Assembly (NCBI RefSeq): GCF_007362955.1
Contig: NZ_CP041696.1
Location: 3,596,001 to 3,660,000, forward strand
DNA length: 64,000 bases
Origin: Lysinibacillus fusiformis
Lineage (GTDB): Bacteria; Bacillota; Bacilli; Bacillales_A; Planococcaceae
Direction: 5' to 3'
How positions within the stretch are numbered: position 1 is the first letter of the stretch; every line of letters begins with the position of its first letter. A model generated the notes under the pieces. It ran no database searches, had not been told where the DNA came from, and saw nothing but the letters and a program-made list of their open reading frames with translations. Position numbers and translations under genes: made by a program. This document shows, piece by piece, positions 50,735 through 60,300 of this stretch.

Positions 50735-51877
50735 TTGAAGCAAAAAGCAGAGCGATTATTCGTATATGGATTTGTCGGTACAATGTTGCTAATCGTTCTA
50801 CTGCTTGTTCTGTTGCCTCATCAACGTTTCTCTGAACTGGAAAATAGATATTTACAAGCTGCTCCACATTTATCCTGGGAAAGTTTACGATCGAAGAAAT
50901 ATGCCGAAGAAGTGGAGAATTTCATAACGGATCATTTTCCATTTCGGGACAAGTGGTTATGGGTAAAGTCAACTTCGGAAAAGGTTCGCTTGCAGCAGGA
51001 GAATAACGGTATTTATAAAGGGAAAGATGGCTATTTATTTGAAAAGTTTATAGAACCAGATTATACAAAGGTTCAGCAATATATAGAGTCGGTCAACCAG
51101 TTTTCTAGTAATCATCCTGATGTAAATGTAACGTTTATGCTTGCACCGACATCAATTGGTTTGTATCCTGAGCAATTACCTTGGAAAGCTCCAGCTTACT
51201 CCGTGAAGCAGGTCAATCAATTTATCAGCGATCATATGCAACAAGAGACTACGTTTATAAATGGTTTTGATTTTTTAGAACCGCATACGACAGAAGCCAT
51301 TTACTATCGGACTGATCATCATTGGTCAACATATGGAGCCTATTTAGCCTATGTTGCTTATGCGGAGTGCAAAGGGTGGCGTGCGTTTCCTCAGAACGAA
51401 TTTGTAATTGAAACAGTCAGCGATTCCTTTCTGGGGAGCTACCATACAAGAAGTCAGTTTACTGGTGTAAGGCCGGATACGATTCAAGTTTACATACCTC
51501 GTGTGGACGTAACGACAGAGATGTATATTGCCGATTCTGATCAAAAAATGACAACAATGTATGATAAAAGTTTTCTTACTAAGAAGGATCAGTATTCTTA
51601 TTTCTTAGGAGGCGTTCATGCGCTGATGAAGCTTACAACAGAGCTTGCCCCACAGCAGATTGAACAAGATAAGCTGTTAATCATTAAAGACTCTTATGCG
51701 CATAATGTCATCCCATTCCTGACAAATCATGTCTCCGAAATTCATGTCATCGATCTTCGTTATTATAACGGCAGTATTGCAAAATATATGACCGAACATG
51801 GCATTGAAGATGTACTATTGTTATTTAACACAGCTACCTTAGTTGAAGACGCGGCGCTTATGAAACTAAATAAGTAG
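50735..51877 (+). CDS. DHHW-family (AlgX/AlgJ-like SGNH) O-acyl transfer protein
   Basis: This 380-residue protein has one N-terminal membrane helix (LFVYGFVGTMLLIVLLLVLL) and an extracellular domain. The name motif is present in YRTDHHWSTYGAYLAYVAYA near residue 197-215, and a serine-containing LLIIKDSYAHNVIPFL near 315 gives the SGNH-like triad. It partners MBOAT acyltransferases, accepting the acyl group and passing it to the polysaccharide outside. The TTG start has GGAGGG 9 bp upstream and is 15 bp from the MBOAT stop. It is last in the operon; a terminator follows at 51942. Confidence 0.9.
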   Translation: MKQKAERLFVYGFVGTMLLIVLLLVLLPHQRFSELENRYLQAAPHLSWESLRSKKYAEEVENFITDHFPFRDKWLWVKSTSEKVRLQQENNGIYKGKDGYLFEKFIEPDYTKVQQYIESVNQFSSNHPDVNVTFMLAPTSIGLYPEQLPWKAPAYSVKQVNQFISDHMQQETTFINGFDFLEPHTTEAIYYRTDHHWSTYGAYLAYVAYAECKGWRAFPQNEFVIETVSDSFLGSYHTRSQFTGVRPDTIQVYIPRVDVTTEMYIADSDQKMTTMYDKSFLTKKDQYSYFLGGVHALMKLTTELAPQQIEQDKLLIIKDSYAHNVIPFLTNHVSEIHVIDLRYYNGSIAKYMTEHGIEDVLLLFNTATLVEDAALMKLNK

Positions 51878-51941
51878 TGGTCAGATAGGGGTATTGAAGA
51901 TGACTCTTCTTTGAATGATGACATTACATTAAGGATATGCA

Positions 51942-51977
51942 AAATCACTCTTTCACTAATGGAGAGTGATTTTTTCT
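51942..51977 (+). terminator. Terminator of the acyl-transfer operon
   Basis: AAATCACTCT pairs with AGAGTGATTT around a 10-11 nt loop, followed by six T. The following spacer up to 52226 holds the promoter region of the LysM-CAP gene and nothing else recognised. Confidence 0.85.
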
Positions 51978-52226
51978 ATTTATTGGAATATTTATAGCTT
52001 GAAAAATAGCATTTTGCGAAAAAAACTAATAGTAATTTATTCCTGTTACAAATATATTGCGAAATTATTACTAAACTCATAGGTGTGAAACGCGCTATGA
52101 AAGGCATCTTGAACCAAACCGCACGTCTTGTCATACAATTGTAAAAATCCTTCCAAATATTTAATGATGAATTATAAGCTGAAACTATTTACCATGAAAA
52201 TAGAGCAAACAGGAAGGAATGATTCG

Positions 52227-52835
52227 ATGTTTAAAAAAGTAAAAAAAGTGGCGATGGCCTCAGTATTATCAGTATCTTTATTAGTACCAATTAGCGCAAT
52301 GGCAGCAGGTTCATATACAGTAGTAGCAGGTGATTCACTTTGGAAAATTGCCGTGAAATCACAAACGGGTGTGCAGGAGTTAATTGCTGCAAATCCACAA
52401 CTAGCTAATCCAAATCAAATTATGCCAGGACAAAAAATTAATATTCCTACAAAAGAACAAGCAACGGTAGAACAAGAAGTTGTGAAACTTGTCAATGTTG
52501 AACGAGCAAAAGCAGGTCTACCAGCCTTAAAAGAAGATTGGGAGCTTTCAAGAGTAGCCAAATACAAATCTCAAGATATGCATGACAAAAAATATTTCAG
52601 TCATACAAGCCCAACATACGGCTCACCATTTGCAATGATGAAGAGCTATGGCATTACGTATAAATCAGCCGGAGAAAATATCGCAATGGGTCAACGCTCA
52701 GCAGCAGAAGTTGTAAAGGCATGGATGAATAGCGAAGGACATCGAGCGAATATTATGAGTAAAAACTTTACACATATCGGTGTAGGGTATGTAGCAGAAG
52801 GCAACTACTGGACACAAATGTTTGTACAAAAATAA
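52227..52835 (+). CDS. Secreted LysM and CAP-domain protein (YkwD-like)
   Basis: This 202-residue exported protein has a signal peptide (MFKKVKKVAMASVLSVSLLV, cleavage likely after AMAA). A LysM domain that binds peptidoglycan or chitin-like glycans follows (SYTVVAGDSLWKIAVKSQTG to GQKINIP, about residues 28-74). The C-terminal CAP/SCP domain runs from about 85 (LVNVERAKAGLPALKEDWEL, YFSHTSPTYGSPFAMMKSYG, AGENIAMGQRSAAEVVKAWM and SEGHRANIMSKNFTHIGVGY). The histidines and glutamate of the CAP pocket are present. This layout is common in spore or wall proteins of Bacilli. AGGAAGGA is 8 bp before ATG 52227; the 33-codon upstream extension is not supported. Confidence 0.92.
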   Translation: MFKKVKKVAMASVLSVSLLVPISAMAAGSYTVVAGDSLWKIAVKSQTGVQELIAANPQLANPNQIMPGQKINIPTKEQATVEQEVVKLVNVERAKAGLPALKEDWELSRVAKYKSQDMHDKKYFSHTSPTYGSPFAMMKSYGITYKSAGENIAMGQRSAAEVVKAWMNSEGHRANIMSKNFTHIGVGYVAEGNYWTQMFVQK

Positions 52836-52842
52836 TAAAAAA

Positions 52843-52889
52843 GGCTGTCCCCGCATCAGTAAATACTGATATGGGAACAGCCTTTTTTG
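52843..52889. terminator. Terminator of the LysM-CAP gene
   Basis: AAAAGGCTGTCCCCGCATCAGT pairs with ACTGATATGGGAACAGCC (two internal mismatches), followed by six T. It is a long, stable hairpin with A-rich flank on the other side, so it may also serve the minus-strand regulator gene. Confidence 0.85.
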
Positions 52890-52902
52890 AATTTTATATA
52901 AG

Positions 52903-52996
52903 CTATCAGCGCAAACCGAGAGTCTATCAGCGATAACGATGGTGCTATCAGCGCAAACCGAGAGTCTATCAGCGATAACGACGGTTCTATCAGCGT
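52903..52996. repeat. 21-bp tandem repeat array
   Basis: CTATCAGCG recurs exactly every 21 bp at 52903, 52924, 52945, 52966 and 52987. Two 21-mers alternate, CTATCAGCGCAAACCGAGAG(T) and CTATCAGCGATAACGA(T/C)GGT(G/T), so the true period is 42 bp. The array lies between convergent genes, just past the stop codon of the LuxR-type regulator. Because 21 is a multiple of three, a minus-strand frame reads through it as short heptads, but that frame has no ribosome site and covers a known gene in antisense. Confidence 0.88.
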
Positions 52997-53017
52997 TGTC
53001 ATCTATCTCCATGCCAT

Positions 53018-55525
53018 TTATTGTTTCTTAAGAAGAATCGCTTTAGTCCTTGAATTGACACCTAGTTTACTATAAATCGTTGATAAGTAAACACGGACTG
53101 TCCCTTCCGATAGATTAAGCTTTTCAGCGATTTCACGATTCGTTACGCCATCCGCTAATAAATTAAACACCTCTTGTTCACGTGGTGTCAGTAAATTGTC
53201 CCATTCATTATTTCTAGCGTCCTCTATTTGAAGATGTTGCAAATAATGAAGCGAAATAGGAGGCCATTTAGACGTATGACTATCTTGTGAAAGTTTAAAA
53301 TAGCTGTCTAAAAGAGGCTGTATTTCTTTTTCGTCTAAAAAAGTGCGAATATAGTAATAGGGTGCTCCTTGAGTCAATGCTTCATGTAAAATATCTAATG
53401 CCGAATCAGTCTTACCAAGTTTTAGATGACAAATTGCCTCCAGCACAGTTGCTTCAATTATAGTGGCAATTTGTGTATCCTGTTGTGCCTTTGTTTTCAC
53501 TTGGATAACAACCGTTAAGGCATCTTCATGTTGTTCTTTCAATAGCAATAATCGAGCGTAGACAAGCATCCAAAATGGCTGTTTTGTTTTCGTTGCTCGT
53601 AACTCCATTTCAGCATTCAAGGGATCACCTGCTAAAACATAACAATAGGCCTGCATAATACGAAGGGTCATCAGCCAATGTTTTTCCTTGACCATATCCT
53701 TTACTTGCGTAAGCATGGCCTGTGCAGAAATCAATTGCTTTTCGGATATATAAATTTTCGCCTTTAATAAATACATAGGAATAAATAAGCCGGGGTCTTT
53801 GAGCTGATGTCCATATTCGATAGCGATTTCAAGCTCTTTTTTTGCGTAGTCCATTAAGTTTCGCTCATATAAAGATTCCGCCGAAGTTCCATAGCTAAAC
53901 GCTTTAACATTTGTTGTTTGATAAGCTGTATCACGAATAAGGTCTGCAATCGCCTTCCCATCCTCCATTGTTGGTAGTCTTCCTTTTGAGCCAGTACTTG
54001 TCCGCAATAGTTTATATTCGAAAATATTATATTGCATCGGTACTTGATCCCAACGAGAGGGTACTGCTTCTCTGGCAAGTTGTTTTTGAATAATATCTTT
54101 GGCTATTTGTAAATCTCCACCTGTAGTGATGATGGCATAAGCCTTTACCGTTTCATAAATATAGGCCATTGCCTTATTTTCTTTCTGATCCATCCATCGC
54201 TCGGTGTGTTGGCGTATTTCAAGTTCCTCCATAAACGAGGAAGCTTCTGTTATTTCCAATGTAGAAAGAGCAGTAATTAACCCCATGACAAGCATTTCGC
54301 AGGGAACCGTATAGTGATGATTTCGTAACTGATGTAGCCAACGCATAAAGGTAGCGGTTTGGCCAGATAAATAAAGCTCAACTAAATGTTCTGTTATCCA
54401 TAAATCTGCTTGTTCGAAAAGATGATGATGAAGTGCGAGTTCAATGGCAGAGATGAAATCCCCATGATCATGCAAGAGCGTAGCCGTTTCCTGTGCAAAT
54501 GCCGTTACCTGTTGTAGTGAAAACCTTCTTTTAAATTCGCCTTGTAAAGCTTCCACGAACAAATGGTGGTAGCGAAAAACAGGTCTTGTTGACTGTAACC
54601 GCACGATGAAAAGCCCCTTCTCCTCTAAGTCTTCAAGCAATTCGAGGCTATCTGTTCGCTGTGTAAGGCTATTACAGACAGCTGGATCGAGCACATTTAA
54701 CACCGATGTCCGTATGAGAAAATCTTGTGTTTTTGGTGGGAGCGTCGCGATAATTTCCTGTAATAAGAATTCAGATATGAGTGGCTGTGCTAACCCATGC
54801 CATTGTTGGTCCGACTCTGACTCAGTGATTAGACTAGTCAATAATAAGCCCGCTACCCAGCCTTCTGTTTTTTCCAAAATGAATTGCAGTGTTTCTTGAT
54901 GGGGTAAGGTTAAATTTTTCATGGCATAAAATTGCCCTGCTTCCTGATAGGTAAAACGTAAGTGATCAGTAGTGACTTCATAGACCCATTGCTTAACGCG
55001 CCACTTAGCGATTGGCAATGGCAAGGCTGTGCGTGTTGTTAGGTAAACGTGGATATGCTCTGGAAGTTGCTCGATAAATTGTATCATCATTTTGTGAATC
55101 ACATAATTTTCAATTAAATGATAGTCGTCTATGACAATATGTAAGGTTTCTTCCATTGTATTGACTTCATGTAAAAAGGCGTCTATTAGGAATTCAAAAG
55201 TAGCCGCCTCTTGTGATTGCAAGAGTGGTTCCAGCACTTTGTCTATATCTGACTGACTGGCTTTTGCCACTGCGTGTAGGACGTATGACCAGTAACGAAT
55301 AGGATCATTATCAGCGGGGTCTATCGATACCCAGGCAATGTGCTGTTCGGTATGTATAAGCCATTGACTTAAAAGCGTTGTTTTACCATAGCCTGCAGGT
55401 GCCCGTATAATCATTACTTTTTTTAAAGTATTTTTGTTAAAAATATCGTACAATCTAGGTCTTTCCACAGCTTCTGCCAAGCAGTGAGGGGTTTTTATTT
55501 TAGAAGATAATAGAATATTGGGCAA
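53018..55525 (-). CDS. MalT-like LuxR-family ATP-dependent activator (LAL)
   Basis: This 835-residue regulator has the large-ATP-binding LuxR layout. The N-terminal NTPase has Walker A IRAPAGYGKTTLLSQWL near residue 40-56 and a Walker B-like LHIVIDDYHLIENY near 128. A long helical TPR-like sensor region of about 500 residues follows. The C-terminal GerE/LuxR helix-turn-helix is LLTPREQEVFNLLADGVTNR and EIAEKLNLSEGTVRVYLSTI, the last 65 residues. Such proteins are monomeric when off and oligomerise on binding inducer and ATP. It is divergent from the unknown gene at 55979. The spacer between them holds a perfect palindrome at 55633, a second version of which precedes the SLH protein gene, so these are likely targets. 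Confidence 0.9.
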   Translation of the reverse strand: MPNILLSSKIKTPHCLAEAVERPRLYDIFNKNTLKKVMIIRAPAGYGKTTLLSQWLIHTEQHIAWVSIDPADNDPIRYWSYVLHAVAKASQSDIDKVLEPLLQSQEAATFEFLIDAFLHEVNTMEETLHIVIDDYHLIENYVIHKMMIQFIEQLPEHIHVYLTTRTALPLPIAKWRVKQWVYEVTTDHLRFTYQEAGQFYAMKNLTLPHQETLQFILEKTEGWVAGLLLTSLITESESDQQWHGLAQPLISEFLLQEIIATLPPKTQDFLIRTSVLNVLDPAVCNSLTQRTDSLELLEDLEEKGLFIVRLQSTRPVFRYHHLFVEALQGEFKRRFSLQQVTAFAQETATLLHDHGDFISAIELALHHHLFEQADLWITEHLVELYLSGQTATFMRWLHQLRNHHYTVPCEMLVMGLITALSTLEITEASSFMEELEIRQHTERWMDQKENKAMAYIYETVKAYAIITTGGDLQIAKDIIQKQLAREAVPSRWDQVPMQYNIFEYKLLRTSTGSKGRLPTMEDGKAIADLIRDTAYQTTNVKAFSYGTSAESLYERNLMDYAKKELEIAIEYGHQLKDPGLFIPMYLLKAKIYISEKQLISAQAMLTQVKDMVKEKHWLMTLRIMQAYCYVLAGDPLNAEMELRATKTKQPFWMLVYARLLLLKEQHEDALTVVIQVKTKAQQDTQIATIIEATVLEAICHLKLGKTDSALDILHEALTQGAPYYYIRTFLDEKEIQPLLDSYFKLSQDSHTSKWPPISLHYLQHLQIEDARNNEWDNLLTPREQEVFNLLADGVTNREIAEKLNLSEGTVRVYLSTIYSKLGVNSRTKAILLKKQ

Positions 55526-55632
55526 AATTTTCTCTCCTTAGTTCAAAAGATATATAATATTATTTTTAGAAAATGATGGATAAAAAGCCTGTTATCTATC
55601 ATTTTATACCAAATTCTAAGCATATTACTAGT

Positions 55633-55665
55633 GTTAATAGTCAAACTATTAACTTTCGTCAGTAT
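55633..55665 (+). promoter_or_regulatory. Palindromic operator-like site 1 plus CAGTAT box
   Basis: GTTAATAGT-CAA-ACTATTAAC is a perfect 9-3-9 palindrome at 55633-55653, followed after exactly 6 bp by CAGTAT (55660-55665), which could be a weak -10 box. The first half and the CAGTAT spacing recur at 57093-57124. The palindrome would overlap the -35 region, as for a class II activator. The leader to the ATG at 55979 is about 300 nt and has no other gene. Confidence 0.65.
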
Positions 55666-55978
55666 TTTATTTCCATTTTTTGTTTTACGGTAATAGAGAG
55701 GTACTTATAAAACATGAGTATCTACATATAAAAGAAGGGGGTTTCCTTTAAACAGTTTGCACCTATTCATCATCGTTGTGTTAATTTTTACAACAAAGTC
55801 CATCTACTAATTAATGCGGTAGGTAATGCAAGAGGGATTTCATGACGTCACCCACTGCACAAGGTACAGGTTTCATCACCTTATGTTCTTTCAAAAATAT
55901 AGAATGTGGTGATTTCCAGTTCGATGGGTAGACAACCAGCTAAAAAATATTGGAAAAAACACGGGAGGTTCGTAATTT

Positions 55979-56971
55979 ATGCACACTACAATTGATATCG
56001 ATCTTAAGTTAAAACAGGGGTTCCGGTCATTATTCCCGGATTATGCAACAAAGCTAGAGAAGGCGACTTCTCAAGAGGAAATCAATAAACTTCAGGCAAT
56101 TTTCATTGAGGAAAGAAAGCAAGCGCTGGCCGACGCTTTAGGTAAAGACATCAGCGAGCTAGAGGCGAGTGACCAAACCGCACCAATTCCTTTGAAAAAG
56201 GAAACGTATGAAATTCTTATCAATGCAACGGGTGACGATATCAAAAGACAAATTCATGTCATTATTGATGGTCTTGAACGATTAAAGGGGATGGAAAATG
56301 ACGAGGCAGGTCTTGTCACTGCACAAATTCTTCTTTCCGGTGTATTAGGAATCGGCTTTTTATCAACGTCGACCGTAGTGGCAAAATTGGCAGTGGGCGC
56401 AGCAGAGGCAATCGCCGCCTTAGCTGGTGTCTCAGTTGCAACAGTTGGAGTAGTGGTGGCAGTTGCGGCGCTTGTTATCGTAGCTATCATTATTCCTATC
56501 ATTTATTTTATGAAAAAACCTGCAAATGCCATTGTGTTGTTAATTAATGAATTGGACAAACCTCTTACATTTGTTAGTGACCATAATGTTCATGGCAAAC
56601 CAATGCTGATGACTACGCCTATTCCTGAAGGTGTCGAGATTCCTGGGGTTGCTAAATATCCAGTAGCCGGATTAATTGCAACCGAGAAGCGAGATAGTGC
56701 TTTAGTCGGGACACAATATGGCTTCACAATGAAATATGGCAATACAGGTACTAATTTTTCATTCGGCGTAGAATGTCCGTTAACATCCATTTCTACTGAT
56801 AATAATTGTTATTGTGCCATAGACGAAAGTGCTAAAACAGTTGCGGAAAGAACTTCCGATAAAAATAAGCAATTCTGGGAAGCAGAAAAAGACGGCCTCA
56901 AATTGAGCATTCGTTGCAATTCTGGTAGTGGCTCAATCGCTTACTACGTAGCACGAGCATTTAAAGCATAA
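55979..56971 (+). CDS. Unknown protein with long hydrophobic core and beta-rich C-terminus
   Basis: I do not recognise this 330-residue protein. Residues 1-105 are helical and charged (MHTTIDIDLKLKQGF, EEINKLQAIFIEERKQALAD, IKRQIHVIIDGLERLKG). About 108-178 is a very hydrophobic Gly/Ala/Val/Ile stretch (ILLSGVLGIGFLSTSTVVAK, ATVGVVVAVAALVIVAIIIP) long enough for two or three membrane helices. The last 145 residues look like a beta-sandwich with three to four cysteines (VECPLTSI, NNCYCAI, SIRCNSGSGSIAYYVARAFK). There is no signal peptide. A hydrophobic hairpin joined to a beta domain resembles some pore-forming proteins, but no family match can be claimed. GGGAGG is 10 bp before ATG 55979. It is a single gene, apparently controlled with the SLH gene. 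Confidence 0.8.
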   Translation: MHTTIDIDLKLKQGFRSLFPDYATKLEKATSQEEINKLQAIFIEERKQALADALGKDISELEASDQTAPIPLKKETYEILINATGDDIKRQIHVIIDGLERLKGMENDEAGLVTAQILLSGVLGIGFLSTSTVVAKLAVGAAEAIAALAGVSVATVGVVVAVAALVIVAIIIPIIYFMKKPANAIVLLINELDKPLTFVSDHNVHGKPMLMTTPIPEGVEIPGVAKYPVAGLIATEKRDSALVGTQYGFTMKYGNTGTNFSFGVECPLTSISTDNNCYCAIDESAKTVAERTSDKNKQFWEAEKDGLKLSIRCNSGSGSIAYYVARAFKA

Positions 56972-56978
56972 TAGAAGC

Positions 56979-57027
56979 AAAATCCCTAACTCTATCACCT
57001 GTTTTGGTGGCAAGTTAGGGATTTTTA
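56979..57027 (+). terminator. Terminator of the hydrophobic-core protein gene
   Basis: AAATCCCTAACT pairs with AGTTAGGGATTT, with an inner CACC/GGTG stem, then T-rich sequence. It separates this transcription unit from the SLH gene. Confidence 0.88.
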
Positions 57028-57092
57028 TTTTACATGGATTTGATAGAGAGAATTACAACACCAAAATTGGGATTACTGCAAAATTCTAAAAT

Positions 57093-57124
57093 GTTAATAG
57101 TCAACCCTTAACAATCCTCAGTAT
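57093..57124 (+). promoter_or_regulatory. Palindromic operator-like site 2 plus CAGTAT box
   Basis: GTTAATAGTCAACCCTTAAC (57093-57112) shares its first 12 bases with site 1 and keeps the TTAAC end, with one base fewer in the middle. CAGTAT follows after 6 bp, as in site 1. It lies about 230 bp before the SLH gene start; the leader between has no gene, only a weak CTGTT...AACAG hairpin. Confidence 0.65.
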
Positions 57125-57356
57125 CGAACACTCATATTTTAATTTACAGTGGATGAGACGCTGTGAAAAGACAAATATCCACTTTACAAGGAAATAACGG
57201 TATTTTATGGAATCAAAAGTGACGACCGAGTATGATTCTCTAGGTGAAGGGAACTTCATAGTTATATTCAGTCTGTTGAAACAAACAGTAAGTGTTTTTT
57301 TGAGGGGAGTTATAGTTGTTAAAAAATGTTATAGAGTGTTTAAGGAGGAGTATCAT

Positions 57357-60300
57357 ATGAAGAAAAAACGGGTGGGATTGGTAGTTCTTACTTTTTTATT
57401 ATCTGTAATAGTACCTGATTTTGCACCACTTGCTGCAGGGAGTACAGTAACAAAGTCTTATACAGCAACGATGGATACCATGGAATTACAAGGTCATATT
57501 CAGTATGACGGCATTCATGATAATGATGGGGATGGTTTTCTTAGTATTGGCAGGAGTAACGACGAATTCGGGAATGTTCGGCAGAGGGCTGGCATAACGT
57601 TTGATCTGGGTGTCCCAGAAGGGAATATTGTGTCAGCCGAGCTGGTCTTGACTGTGGCTACTGTTATCAGAAATCCTAACCATACTTTGTATATGGAAGC
57701 TAGGGGATCTGCGGCGAATGATTTAAATTATGTAACCTTCCCCTCGTTAGATACAAATAGTCCTTATGCAGATAAATTCACTGCGAAAAGCATTGCGGAA
57801 GTGCCTATGGGTCCTTATCTTCAGGATCAACCTCTTACATTTAATGTGAAAAGTGCTGTAGATGCTTTCACAGATATCTCGGATCATAAAATCACCTTCA
57901 TGCTCAATGGGAATGAGACAGATGCAGATAGCGGCTGGTTCTCCATTCATTCCTTGGAGACTTACGAGAATGCGGCATTCCGTCCGAAGCTAGTTGTAAC
58001 TTATGAGACTGGATCGACTAATACTCCTCCTACGGGTTCCTTCACGATTCTGGAAGGCGCAATGACAAGTACCAGTACTGTCAATCTATCTGTAACTGGA
58101 TCAGATCCTGATATAGGTGATAGTGTTACGCATATGAGGTTTGCAAATAGCGCTGCTAATTTATCAGCAGCATCTTGGCTGCCCTTCAGCAATACTGCAA
58201 CATTCAGTCTAACTGGCGGAGATGGGGCGAAGACCATCTATATGCAATTGAGGGATTCCAACAACGGGATCTCAGCCAATTCTTCTCAGTCCATACTATT
58301 GGATCAGACAGCACCAACGGGTACACTGATCATTAATGACGGTGCCACATGGACGAAATCAGACACGGTTACATTGAAAGGAATCTATACGGATGGAAGC
58401 GGTTCAGGAGTTGAGCAAGCACGTCTCTCAAATATCATTGGCAGTTGGCAGACTAGCTGGTTTAACATCGCTGACTTGAACGGGAAGTCGTGGGTCCTTC
58501 CGGCTGGCGGGGGAGCGAAAACCGTTTATGTGCAATTTAAAGATAAAGTTGGTAATACGAGTACTGGTACAATTAGCAGTATGATTACAGTTGATACAAC
58601 AGCTCCTGTTATTACGAATGTCGAGCATGGCAAGGTATATAACAACAAGGTGAACGCTGTATTTAATGAGGGTAACGGGTTACTCAATGGCAGTCCCTAC
58701 ACGAGTGGTACAGATATCACGCAGGATGGAACGTATACGCTAATCGTAACGGATGCGGCAGGCAATAGTTCGACGGTAACCTTCAAGATTGATACGACAG
58801 CGCCTATTGTGACGGGAGTAATGAACGGTGGGATATATAAATCGGATGTTACGGTAACCTTCAACGAAGGGACGGCGACATTGAACGGTACAGCTTTTAT
58901 TAGCGGTACACAGGTTACAATGGATGGTGTGTATACACTTGTTGTAACAGATTCAGCCGGTAATGTCACGACGGTAAATTTCGCGATTGATAAAACAGCA
59001 CCGATCGTAACAGGAGTAACAAATGGAGGAACTTACAAAGACAAGGTAACAGTCGGATTCAATGAAGGAACCGCGACATTGAATGGAGCGGCATTTGCCA
59101 GCGGAACGGAGATTGACCAGGATGGAAACTATACACTGGTTGTAACAGATACGGCAGGCCATGTTACGACAGTAAATTTCACGATTGATACGGTAGCACC
59201 GATTGTAACAGGAGTAACAAATGGAGGGATTTACAAAGACAAGGTAACAGTCGTATTCAATAAGGGGACGGCGACGTTGAATGGAGTAACCTTCACGAGT
59301 GGAACGGAAGTGGACCAGGAAGGAACGTTTACGTTCGCCTTAACAGATCCAGCAGGCCATGTCACAACGATAAACTTCACGATTGACAAGACAGCTCCAA
59401 CTGTCACAGGGGTAACAAATGGAGGGATTTACAAAGACAAGGTAACAGTCGGATTCAATGAAGGAACCGCAACGTTGAATGGAGTAAATTTTGCCAGTGG
59501 TACAGAAATTAATCAGGATGGGAGCTATGCACTGATTGTAACGGATGTAGCCGGCAATGTCACAACAGTAAACTTCACGATTGACAGCACAGCACCTACT
59601 GTTACAGGAGTAACAAATGGAGGTGCTTACAAAGACAAGGTAACAATCGTATTTAATAAGGGCACGGCGACGTTAAATGGAGCAGCTTTTACAAGTGGAA
59701 CAAAGGTAGACAAGGAAGGAACGTACACGTTGGTTGTCACAAATACAGCAGGTCGTGTTACAACGATAAACTTCACGATTGACAAGACAGCTCCAACTGT
59801 CACAGGGGTAACAAATGGAGGGATTTACAAAGACAAGGTAACAGTCGGATTCAATGAAGGAACCGCAACGTTGAATGGAGTAAATTTTGCCAGTGGTACA
59901 GAAATTAATCAGGATGGGAGCTATGCACTGATTGTAACGGATGTAGCCGGCAATGTCACAACAGTAAACTTCACGATTGACAGCACAGCACCTACTGTTA
60001 CAGGAGTAACAAATGGAGGTGCTTACAAAGACAAGGTAACAATCGTATTTAATAAGGGCACGGCGACGTTAAATGGAGCAGCTTTTACAAGTGGAACAAA
60101 GGTAGACAAGGAAGGAACGTACACGTTGGTTGTCACAAATACAGCAGGTCGTGTTACAACGATAAAGTTTAACATTGATAGAACAGCACCCTCAGGAACA
60201 ATTGTTATTAATGGAGGTTCTGCTACGACAAATAGTAATTCAGTTATCCTTAGTCTAACTTCATCGGATGGTTCGGGAAGTGGAGTCGCCGAGATGCGTT

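Noticed and set aside
52903..52996. Possible CRISPR array
   Set aside because: The units are 21 bp with no unique spacers and there are no cas genes; it is a simple alternating tandem repeat.
52698..53012. Minus-strand frame of 104 codons over the 21-bp repeats, reading as heptads
   Set aside because: It has no ribosome site, is antisense to the end of the LysM-CAP gene and owes its openness to the repeat period being a multiple of three.
57207..57356. 50-codon N-terminal extension of the SLH protein
   Set aside because: It would bury the signal peptide and lacks a ribosome site, whereas AAGGAGGAG precedes ATG 57357.
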